Under the pieces are notes generated by a model. That model saw only the letters and a program-made list of their open reading frames with translations, made no database searches and was not told the DNA's origin. From Tenacibaculum agarivorans (GTDB taxonomy: Bacteria; Bacteroidota; Bacteroidia; Flavobacteriales; Flavobacteriaceae), in assembly GCF_001936575.1 (NCBI RefSeq), contig NZ_MSMP01000016.1, forward strand, positions 1 to 64,000: DNA of 64,000 nt. Reading direction: 5' to 3'. The position numbers and the translations under genes were made by a program. Shown here piece after piece: positions 57,507-64,000 of the stretch (position 1 is the first letter of the stretch; each line of letters starts with the position of its first letter).

Positions 57507-60485
57507 ATGAATGATAAAAACTGGCTACAGTACTATAAAAATAGTTTAACAGACAGCGAGAATTTAGCTGTAGATATTGCTAAAATTAAAAACTTACAAC
57601 ATCAAAACAATTCGGATCTTAGCAATGCTTTTATCAATGCTAAACAAGCCACTCAATTAATTGATGCGGAAGAAAGAAGAATTAATAGATTACGCGGTAT
57701 TCTAAAAAAAGATAGTAGTCAATGGCATGAAATTGATAGCACTAAAATACTAATTGCCCCTTTTCATTTAGAATACCAAACCGATAATGCAAAATTTAAA
57801 CAAAGACAAATCCACCCTTTTTGGATTTATGCATCCGTAAATCGATTAGGACAATTATCTGCACCTAAAGATATATTTCCATTAATCGTTCGTAATTATA
57901 TGACTCCTATGGCGGATGTAAAAAATGATTTCATTTTTACTTCCATAGATACTGTTTTAGATGCTAGAGAAATTGAACCTCCTGTGCCTGAAGACGAAAA
58001 TGATGTTGTGCCTTGGGATGAATATTGGAATTACATTAATGAAGTATTTGAAGCCATAACGTTTAAGAATTTATCGCATTATAGAGCTGAAAAATACACT
58101 ACTCAATATAAGTTGACTTATTTTGCAGTAAGTTCTAAAATTTCAACAGCTAAAAGTATATTATTCCTGTATGAAAATTTATTGGATTATGATGAGGAAC
58201 TACCATTACTTTCTAAAATTATCAATCCTTCACAAATTGAAAAAAGAGATGCCATTACAGATGATGATTTTTTGAATTATAACCATTTACATTTGGGTCA
58301 AATGTCTAATCAGTTCCCTTTATCTGTTAGTCAACGTAAAACATTACTTTCTTATTTAGCAGCTAATGAAAGTTCAGTTACTGCCGTGAATGGTCCTCCA
58401 GGAACTGGTAAAACCACATTATTACAAAGCTTGGTAGCTACTGAAGTTGTTAAAAGTGCTATTATTGGTGAAGAACCTCCCATAGTATTAGCGTGTTCTA
58501 ACAATAATCAAGCTGTAACCAATATTATCGATAGTTTTATTAATTCAGCAAGTAGCTTGGTAGAATTATCTGAACGATGGATACCTGACTTTAAAGGATA
58601 TGCTACATACTTACCTTCTAGTGGTAAAAATGAAAAATATTTAGGGGATATCAATTTCTTAAAAGGAAATTTATTTGGTCATGAAGGAACATTATGTAAT
58701 CTTGAAAACGACGAATATTTAGAAGACGCAGAATATTATTTTCTAACAAAATATTGCGACTATTTTAATGTTGAATGTGACGATTTAGAAGATGCTATTG
58801 AACACATACAAGATGAAATTGTAATTATAGAAGAACTATTGATAGATAGTGTTGATTACCCAAATAACTATCTAAAATCAATAGAATATCTCAATAAACG
58901 ACTCATACATCAAGAAGATCATATTGATCGTGATCATCTCAATATTTCGAAACTCACAACTTGGAGAACTACTTTAAATGAGTTGAAAGCGGCTTATAAA
59001 AAACCGGATTTTCTTTCGCTGATTGCGCAATATTTTAAAGCAGATACTACAGAATTTACAGAAAATCAAGAACAATATATTTTTAAGGCATATGAAAATA
59101 CACTTAATGATAAAGAAAAAGCCAATCAACTACTTAAAGAGCTTATCAATAATTTAAACATTGCATTACAAGCTAATTTAAAACTGAAAGATTGGAGACG
59201 AAAAACGAACATTCAGAATTTCCCTATTCTAAAAGAAGATGAATTATGGGCTTCTGAATTTGAAAAACTCAACTCTAAAAACCCAACACCTCGTTTTTAT
59301 TATGACGAGTTGGATGTTTCCTTACGTCATAAGGCCTTTTTATTAGCTACTCATTATTGGGAGGCTCGATGGCTCATTGCAACTAGAGAGATGTTAGAAG
59401 AAGATACTGAACGAGGAACTGGAGAGCAATCTATTATAATAAAATGGAAACGAAGAGCTATGCTAACTCCTTGTTTTGTTGGTACTTTTTACACAGCTCC
59501 AAGTCATTTCATATATAGTCAATATCAAGGTGAAAATGAAAACGGGAAACCAATTTTTGAGTATTTCCCTTTGTATAATTTTCTCGATTTATTAATTATT
59601 GATGAAGCTGGACAAGTTACTCCTGAAGTTAGTATTCCTGTATTTGCCATTGCTAAAAAAGCTTTTGTAGTTGGTGATTTAAAACAAATTGAACCCATAT
59701 GGTCTATTCCTTCTAGAATAGATAAAGGAAATTTATCTAGTCTGAACATTATCCAACAAGAACAAGATATGCGTTATTTGGAAGACCTAGGTTTTTTGGC
59801 CTCTAATGGATGTATTATGAGAATGGCCCAAAATTCTTGTGAATTTGAAACACCAATCAATAATACCAAGGAACAAGGATTGATTTTATTAGAACATAGA
59901 CGATGCAATGATGAAATCATTAATTTTTGTAACGAATTAGCGTATGGTGGTATTTTAAAACCTATGAAAGGTAAAGCTAGAGAAGGACAAGCTTTTCCTT
60001 CTATGATGGCGTATCATATAGAAGGCATCAGTGAACGAAAATATAATAGCCGTCAAAATATTCAAGAAGTAAAAGCTATTATTACTTGGTTACAACAAAA
60101 CAAAGAAACAATACAAGAGGCCTATGATGTTGAGCAAATTGAAGAGGTCTTAGGAATTATAACTCCATTTGCTAGCCAAAAAGGTGAACTTTCTAAAGCC
60201 TTACTTGAAGCTGGTTTTAAAGTTAACAATATCAAACTAGGTACAGTACACGCTTTACAAGGAGCGGAACGCAGTATCATCTTATTCAGCTCTGTATATA
60301 CTAATGAAGATGAAGGCACAATGTTCTTTGAAAAAGATAACAAACCAAACATGTTAAATGTTTCAGTTTCTAGAGCTAAAGACAGCTTTATTTTATTTGG
60401 AGATACTAGAATTTTCGATGAGACTAAAGATACTCCTTCAGGGGTATTAAAAAAACATCTAAATATTTATGAAATGGCTAACTAA
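57507..60485 (+). CDS. Large superfamily 1 (Upf1/Dna2-like) helicase, stand-alone
   Basis: 992 residues from the ATG at 57507; a longer frame from a TTG at 57420 overlaps the terminator zone and is rejected. Motif I is GPPGTGKTTLL (296-306). Motif II is IDEAGQVTPE (near 700). Motif III region VVGDLKQIEPIWSIPS follows. Motif V is GTVHALQGAERSIILFSSVY (near 912) and motif VI is NVSVSRAKDSFILFGD (near 950). About 290 residues precede motif I and about 390 separate motifs I and II, both without recognised domains. No nuclease domain or partner gene is seen. It probably unwinds nucleic acid with ATP. A role in repair, RNA metabolism or defence cannot be chosen from sequence. Confidence 0.85.
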   Translation: MNDKNWLQYYKNSLTDSENLAVDIAKIKNLQHQNNSDLSNAFINAKQATQLIDAEERRINRLRGILKKDSSQWHEIDSTKILIAPFHLEYQTDNAKFKQRQIHPFWIYASVNRLGQLSAPKDIFPLIVRNYMTPMADVKNDFIFTSIDTVLDAREIEPPVPEDENDVVPWDEYWNYINEVFEAITFKNLSHYRAEKYTTQYKLTYFAVSSKISTAKSILFLYENLLDYDEELPLLSKIINPSQIEKRDAITDDDFLNYNHLHLGQMSNQFPLSVSQRKTLLSYLAANESSVTAVNGPPGTGKTTLLQSLVATEVVKSAIIGEEPPIVLACSNNNQAVTNIIDSFINSASSLVELSERWIPDFKGYATYLPSSGKNEKYLGDINFLKGNLFGHEGTLCNLENDEYLEDAEYYFLTKYCDYFNVECDDLEDAIEHIQDEIVIIEELLIDSVDYPNNYLKSIEYLNKRLIHQEDHIDRDHLNISKLTTWRTTLNELKAAYKKPDFLSLIAQYFKADTTEFTENQEQYIFKAYENTLNDKEKANQLLKELINNLNIALQANLKLKDWRRKTNIQNFPILKEDELWASEFEKLNSKNPTPRFYYDELDVSLRHKAFLLATHYWEARWLIATREMLEEDTERGTGEQSIIIKWKRRAMLTPCFVGTFYTAPSHFIYSQYQGENENGKPIFEYFPLYNFLDLLIIDEAGQVTPEVSIPVFAIAKKAFVVGDLKQIEPIWSIPSRIDKGNLSSLNIIQQEQDMRYLEDLGFLASNGCIMRMAQNSCEFETPINNTKEQGLILLEHRRCNDEIINFCNELAYGGILKPMKGKAREGQAFPSMMAYHIEGISERKYNSRQNIQEVKAIITWLQQNKETIQEAYDVEQIEEVLGIITPFASQKGELSKALLEAGFKVNNIKLGTVHALQGAERSIILFSSVYTNEDEGTMFFEKDNKPNMLNVSVSRAKDSFILFGDTRIFDETKDTPSGVLKKHLNIYEMAN

Positions 60486-60507
60486 TAATTAAATTTCTAT
60501 TCATAAA

Positions 60508-60548
60508 GAAGCTGTCAGATATATAAATATTGTTTATCTGACAGCTTC
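60508..60548. terminator. Bidirectional terminator between helicase and leader-peptide genes
   Basis: Perfect 14-base stem GAAGCTGTCAGATA / TATCTGACAGCTTC with a 13-base loop, followed on the plus strand by a T-rich run. Confidence 0.9.
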
Positions 60549-60555
60549 TCATTTT

Positions 60556-60744
60556 TTATAATAATACACATTCTTTAAATCCTCTTCCATTATCTAGACA
60601 AAAATAATCTCCTATATAACCGTCTCCTAAAAAGAAACAGTCTCTTATAGTATTACAAGGCACTATACCTCTCATTCCTCCATTAATTATTTGCTGTTGT
60701 TTTTTATTTAACTTTTTTCCTAACGCTAAAATGTTTTTTTTCAT
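60556..60744 (-). CDS. Double-glycine leader peptide (bacteriocin-like precursor)
   Basis: 62 residues. The leader MKKNILALGKKLNKKQQQII followed by NGG ends in Gly22-Gly23, a double-glycine processing site. The leader pattern of Leu-Gly-Lys spacing plus a Gln-rich stretch occurs in flavobacterial bacteriocin-like peptides. The 39-residue core has four Cys (30, 36, 49, 59) and is Gly-rich (FFLGDGYIGDYFCLDNGRGF). Such precursors are normally cleaved and exported by peptidase-containing ABC transporters, none of which is in the window. It is a single gene with terminators on both sides. Activity, disulfides and any modification are unknown. Confidence 0.7.
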   Translation of the reverse strand: MKKNILALGKKLNKKQQQIINGGMRGIVPCNTIRDCFFLGDGYIGDYFCLDNGRGFKECVLL

Positions 60745-60873
60745 GATATATTAAATTTAATAGGTTAATACCTTAAATTTAAGCAAGATCCTTGTAAAAA
60801 ACTGACAATTAATGATTTCCTACTGTAAAAAGTGGAAATCATAAGCATTTCATGAGGAAAACAAGTAATACAA

Positions 60874-60899
60874 AAAAAGCGACCTAAAGGTCGCTTTTT
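60874..60899 (-). terminator. Terminator downstream of rocD
   Basis: Perfect 12-base stem AAAAAGCGACCT / AGGTCGCTTTTT, followed on the minus strand by further T residues; it lies one base after the rocD stop. Confidence 0.9.
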
Positions 60900-60900
60900 C

Positions 60901-62181
60901 TTATGCTTCGTATTCTAAAATTGTTTTCTTAATAATAGAAATACAATCTCTTAATTGTTCTTCGTTCATTACCAATGGTGGTGCAAAACGAATAATATTT
61001 CCGTGAGTAGGTTTCGCTAATAATCCGTTATCACGTAATTTCATACAAATATTCCAAGCTGTTTTACTGTCTTCAGTATCGTTAATTACAATAGCGTTTA
61101 ACAACCCTCTTCCTCTAACTAAAGTTACCAATTCAGTTTCTTCAACTAACTTACCTACTTCTTCTCTAAAAATTTCTCCCAATCGGTATGCGTTTTCAGC
61201 TAACTTCTCTTCCTTAACAACCTCTAAAGCTGCAATTGCTACTGCTGCGGCAATTGGATTCCCTCCAAAAGTAGAACCATGATTACCAGGGCGAATAACA
61301 TTCATTACATCATCATTAGCTAAAACAGCAGAAACAGGGTATGCTCCACCAGACAATGCTTTCCCTAAAATTAATACGTCAGGTTTTACATCTGGAGTAT
61401 TAGAACAATTCTTATTATCGCAACTACAGTTACCACAAGTTGCTAATAATCTACCTGTTCTAGCAATCCCAGTTTGTACCTCATCGGCTATAAATAATAC
61501 ATTATGCTTTTCACATAGCGCTTTAGCTCCTGTTAAATACCCTTCAGAAGGCACATAAACACCTGCTTCACCTTGAATAGGTTCCACTAAAAATGCAGCT
61601 ACATTTGTATTGTTTTCTAAAGCATTTGCTAAAGCTTCTAGATTATCATATTCTATTTTAATAAATCCTTCTGTATATGGACCAAAATTTTCTCTTGCTA
61701 CTGGATCGTTAGAAAAAGAAATAATTGTAGTTGTTCTTCCATGGAAGTTATTTTCGCATACAATAATCTGTGCTTCATTTTCAGCTATTCCTTTCTTCTC
61801 ATAAGCCCATTTTCTCGAAATCTTTAAAGCAGTCTCTACAGCTTCTGCCCCAGTATTCATTGGTAATAACTTATCAAAACCAAAATATTCAGTAGCATAC
61901 TTTTCATATTGCCCTAACATATCATTGTAAAACGCTCTAGACGTTAATGTTAACGTTTTCGCTTGCTCAACCATTGCATTCACAATTTTCGGATGGCAGT
62001 GTCCTTGATTTACTGCAGAATACGCAGACAAGAAATCGTAATATTTCTTACCTTCTACATCCCATACATACACACCTTCTCCTTTACTTAATACCACAGG
62101 TAAAGGGTGATAGTTGTGTGCTCCGTAATTGTTTTCTAAGTCGATTGCTTGCTGTGAAGTTAATTTTTCTAAAACAGCCAT
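60901..62181 (-). CDS. rocD: Ornithine--oxo-acid transaminase
   Basis: 426 residues of a class III PLP aminotransferase. The PLP lysine is in [19 protein letters not shown], near residue 274. [17 protein letters not shown] and [13 protein letters not shown] are family motifs. It converts ornithine and an oxo-acid to glutamate semialdehyde and an amino acid. Between [10 protein letters not shown] and DVKPDVLIL it carries a short Cys-rich insertion ([11 protein letters not shown], about residues 245-255) that could hold a metal. Similar insertions occur in other flavobacterial RocD proteins, as I remember them. Confidence 0.93.
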   Translation of the reverse strand: MAVLEKLTSQQAIDLENNYGAHNYHPLPVVLSKGEGVYVWDVEGKKYYDFLSAYSAVNQGHCHPKIVNAMVEQAKTLTLTSRAFYNDMLGQYEKYATEYFGFDKLLPMNTGAEAVETALKISRKWAYEKKGIAENEAQIIVCENNFHGRTTTIISFSNDPVARENFGPYTEGFIKIEYDNLEALANALENNTNVAAFLVEPIQGEAGVYVPSEGYLTGAKALCEKHNVLFIADEVQTGIARTGRLLATCGNCSCDNKNCSNTPDVKPDVLILGKALSGGAYPVSAVLANDDVMNVIRPGNHGSTFGGNPIAAAVAIAALEVVKEEKLAENAYRLGEIFREEVGKLVEETELVTLVRGRGLLNAIVINDTEDSKTAWNICMKLRDNGLLAKPTHGNIIRFAPPLVMNEEQLRDCISIIKKTILEYEA

Positions 62182-62322
62182 TTCTTTAATTTTTAAAAAT
62201 GTATAAAATAACCATTCCTACTATACCTTTATTCTTTCGAGAAATCGAAAAAGCAGCGTGGGAGAGAAATCATCCCTAAAAGAGGGTGCAATTTATTAAA
62301 TACTTAGTGCTTTTATACAATC

Positions 62323-62706
62323 TTAATCAGATATTTTTCCAGATAAAGATGAAACTTGTAATTCTAAACGTTTAATTTCTCGTAACAACGCTCTTTTATC
62401 CATTTGCATCCAAGTATAAAATTTCAACATAGATGAGGCCATTATACTCAAAGCTCCAAAAATTCCCCAACGAATTAATTCATTAGTCTCTTCGGTATTA
62501 AAAAACTGAATCGCACAATAAACAAACACTACAAACCAAATCAACTGTACAATACTAATTGTAATTGTCATCCATCTATTTTTTCCTTTAAAAATACCAA
62601 ACATCATTTGGAAAATGTTCTGCTCGTTCAATTCATCATAAAACTTTGCTTCTTCTTCACTTAACGTTTCTTTTATCAACTCATCTATTTCTCTAAAATT
62701 TTTCAT
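62323..62706 (-). CDS. Small two-helix membrane protein following a sigma factor
   Basis: 127 residues, of the DUF6768 type as far as I can judge. A cytoplasmic N-terminus (IDELIKETLSEEEAKFYDEL) is followed by two helices: WMTITISIVQLIWFVVFVYC and IRWGIFGALSIMASSMLKF. The C-terminus ends in a helical, coiled-coil-like segment (REIKRLELQVSSLSG). It starts 14 bases inside the 3' end of the sigma factor gene, so translation is coupled. Position suggests a membrane regulator of the sigma factor; no anti-sigma domain is recognised. Confidence 0.7.
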   Translation of the reverse strand: MKNFREIDELIKETLSEEEAKFYDELNEQNIFQMMFGIFKGKNRWMTITISIVQLIWFVVFVYCAIQFFNTEETNELIRWGIFGALSIMASSMLKFYTWMQMDKRALLREIKRLELQVSSLSGKISD

Positions 62707-63244
62707 TTGTTTTATATTTAATCATTGTTTTCTTTAATAATTCTCTACCATAGAACAATCTGGATTTTACAGTTCCTAAAGAGATTCTAAGTAATGTGCT
62801 AATTTCTTTTAACGAGTAACTTTCTACATAAAACAACTGTAAAACCTCCTGATGTTCTATACTTAATTTTTTAATTTCTTTTAATAATTGATTTTTGACT
62901 TCATTATTAGAAGTACTATCTTCTGTGGTAACTTGGAATGTGTTTTTATATTCTTCGTTCTTTTTATCTATCTTTTTTTGAAATCGTAAAAAATCAATTG
63001 CTTTTCTATTTACTATACGTATTGCCCAGTTTTTAAATTTTTTAGGATCTTCTAATTTTTGTAATTTGTTATATACTATAATCCAACTCTCTTGAGCTAT
63101 ATCTTTAGCTAAGTCAACATCCTTAACATACCAATATCCTAACTTACAAAATGACACATGCCATCTTTTTACCAGCGATACAAATGCTTTATTATCTCCG
63201 GATTGAAATGCTGAAACTAATTCTGCATCAATCTCTTTGCTCAT
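62693..63244 (-). CDS. Sigma-70 family (ECF-type) RNA polymerase sigma factor
   Basis: 183 residues from the ATG at 63244; an ATG three codons further upstream (63253) is possible. Region 2 lies at about 20-90 (YVKDVDLAKDIAQESWIIVY and WAIRIVNRKAIDFLR). Region 4 lies at about 125-175 (HQEVLQLFYVESYSLKEIST, then GTVKSRLFYGRELLKK). It recruits RNA polymerase to a specific promoter set. The overlapping downstream membrane protein gene may encode its regulator. Confidence 0.9.
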   Translation of the reverse strand: MSKEIDAELVSAFQSGDNKAFVSLVKRWHVSFCKLGYWYVKDVDLAKDIAQESWIIVYNKLQKLEDPKKFKNWAIRIVNRKAIDFLRFQKKIDKKNEEYKNTFQVTTEDSTSNNEVKNQLLKEIKKLSIEHQEVLQLFYVESYSLKEISTLLRISLGTVKSRLFYGRELLKKTMIKYKTNEKF

Positions 63245-63463
63245 GTTCTTCATAGATTAAACTTCATAACATAGACGTATAAAATGGCAGAAGGTTCATT
63301 TATTTTTAAAAATTCCTGTAACTTTTTTATAACAAGCACTAACTCGCATCATTTCTCGGTGACTTTTAAGTCGTTTTTTTGTCTAAAAAATAGAAACCAT
63401 AAAAAAAACAGTATATTATAGCCGTAAAATATTGAATATATTAACAATTTAAACCCCAAAATC

Positions 63464-63817
63464 ATGAAATTATTCAAAAAAATCGTCCCATTTTTTTTAA
63501 TTGTAGCAATGGCTTTTTTTCAAAGTTGTTCTGGTTGTGATAATGAAAACCCAACAGCTAGAGTTACTAATCAAGGTACAGATGAGGTAAGTGTTCAGGT
63601 AAAAACTACAGGAGGAAATACCGAAAACATCAATAACATAGAATCTGGACAATCTTCACCCACAACCAGCTACTCACCAGGGGAAATCACCTACACTGTA
63701 GTACTAAAAAGTGGAACAGAATTAGTTAAAACAGTAAATGTTAACTTTTGCGAGGACTACGTAATTATTGTAAAAAGCGACAATACCATAGACATTACTA
63801 CTACTCCGAGAGACTAA
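63464..63817 (+). CDS. Small lipoprotein of unknown function
   Basis: 117 residues. The lipobox is MAFFQSC, Cys23, with a second Cys three residues later (CSGC). The mature domain looks like a single small beta domain (VSVQVKTTGGNTENI, then ITYTVVLKSGTELVKTVNV, then FCEDYVIIV). No family recognised. It is monocistronic with a strong terminator. Confidence 0.7.
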   Translation: MKLFKKIVPFFLIVAMAFFQSCSGCDNENPTARVTNQGTDEVSVQVKTTGGNTENINNIESGQSSPTTSYSPGEITYTVVLKSGTELVKTVNVNFCEDYVIIVKSDNTIDITTTPRD

Positions 63818-63838
63818 AAGATTTCTAGAAAAAATAAC

Positions 63839-63870
63839 AAGACCACCTAAAAAACTTTTTTGGTGGTCTT
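63839..63870 (+). terminator. Terminator after the small lipoprotein gene
   Basis: Perfect 9-base stem AAGACCACC / GGTGGTCTT with a 14-base loop and a following TTTTTATT tract. Confidence 0.9.
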
Positions 63871-63908
63871 TTTTATTACATTTTAGGCATTAAACCACCA
63901 GTATTTTC

Positions 63909-63916
63909 TAATTTTG
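63909..63916 (+). promoter_or_regulatory. Predicted -7 promoter element for the last gene
   Basis: TAATTTTG matches TAnnTTTG exactly and ends 20 bases before the ATG at 63937. Confidence 0.6.
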
Positions 63917-63936
63917 CATTCCTTAAACAGTAAGTA

Positions 63937-64000
63937 ATGCCAAGAAGAGAACGCAATAAATTTGTGAAACGAGGAGAAATCATTGAATTATTAATTGAAG
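63937..64000 (+). CDS. N-terminus of a probable TRAM-domain RNA methyltransferase, truncated by the window
   Basis: Only 21 codons are visible: it begins MPRRERNKFVKRGEIIELLI. A basic start followed by a strand of the type GEIIELLIE resembles the N-terminal TRAM domain of RlmD-like 23S rRNA (uracil-5-) methyltransferases of Flavobacteriaceae. This is recalled from memory and rests on very few residues. The promoter element just upstream supports a real gene. Confidence 0.4.
   Translation, partial: MPRRERNKFVKRGEIIELLIE

Overview
The window is a low-GC chromosomal stretch from a member of the Bacteroidota, almost certainly the family Flavobacteriaceae (a Tenacibaculum-like marine genus would fit, but the genus is a guess). 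The evidence is type IX secretion (T9SS) and gliding-associated genes, many lipoproteins and TonB-type receptors, Bacteroidota -7 promoter elements (TAnnTTTG) in front of many genes, almost no Shine-Dalgarno sequences, and flavobacterial gene neighbourhoods (porQ-cmk, PASTA/RluD divergent from ddl-coaD, pyrR-pyrB).

Layout. 1-10.4 kb (minus strand): a T9SS/gliding-type operon with a type B C-terminal-domain protein, a PorP/SprF-family protein with SPOR-like repeats, and the first 2028 codons of a giant SprB-repeat adhesin that runs off the left edge. 10.6-16.7 kb: housekeeping and envelope genes (porQ, cmk, RluD-type pseudouridine synthase, PASTA protein, ddl, coaD), with two heptanucleotide tandem arrays between ddl and coaD. 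16.7-20.5 kb: a tight plus-strand run (M14 peptidase lipoprotein, YwqK/MORN-type lipoprotein, unknown secreted protein, SAM methyltransferase). 20.8-25.1 kb: an outer-membrane beta-barrel receptor divergent from a LytS/LytTR two-component pair. 25.2-30.0 kb: SulP transporter, then pyrR-pyrB, a small STAS-like protein, an orphan T9SS sorting-domain protein and RNase Z. 30.1-34.3 kb: a propeller-like lipoprotein and a second beta-barrel receptor. 34.3-40.4 kb: a MarR-controlled RND efflux operon. 40.6-45.5 kb: carB, rpmH (L34) and pyrG. 45.6-54.8 kb: AraC regulator with a serine hydrolase, a LolC/E-like permease back to back with a NamZ-type muramidase, cysteine synthase family protein, GT2 and S9 peptidase. 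54.8-57.4 kb: YbaB, an L-domain-like lipoprotein, DUF2752 and CCC-motif membrane proteins, and a lipocalin-like lipoprotein. 57.5-64 kb: a large stand-alone SF1 helicase, a double-glycine leader peptide, rocD, a sigma factor overlapping a small membrane protein gene, a small lipoprotein, and the start of a probable RNA methyltransferase gene.

How the genes fit together. Pyrimidine synthesis is spread over pyrR-pyrB, carB (which lacks the usual C-terminal allosteric domain) and pyrG. Surface and secretion functions dominate the accessory content: adhesin operon, porQ, orphan sorting domain, two receptors, and several lipoproteins. No prophage, IS element, CRISPR array, rRNA or tRNA was seen. 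The most unusual items are the adhesin with two jelly-roll modules, the double-glycine peptide, the heptamer arrays (one ending seven bases before the coaD start codon), a dispersed palindromic intergenic repeat family, the secreted protein that is only a sorting domain, and the NamZ/permease pair whose start codons are four bases apart.
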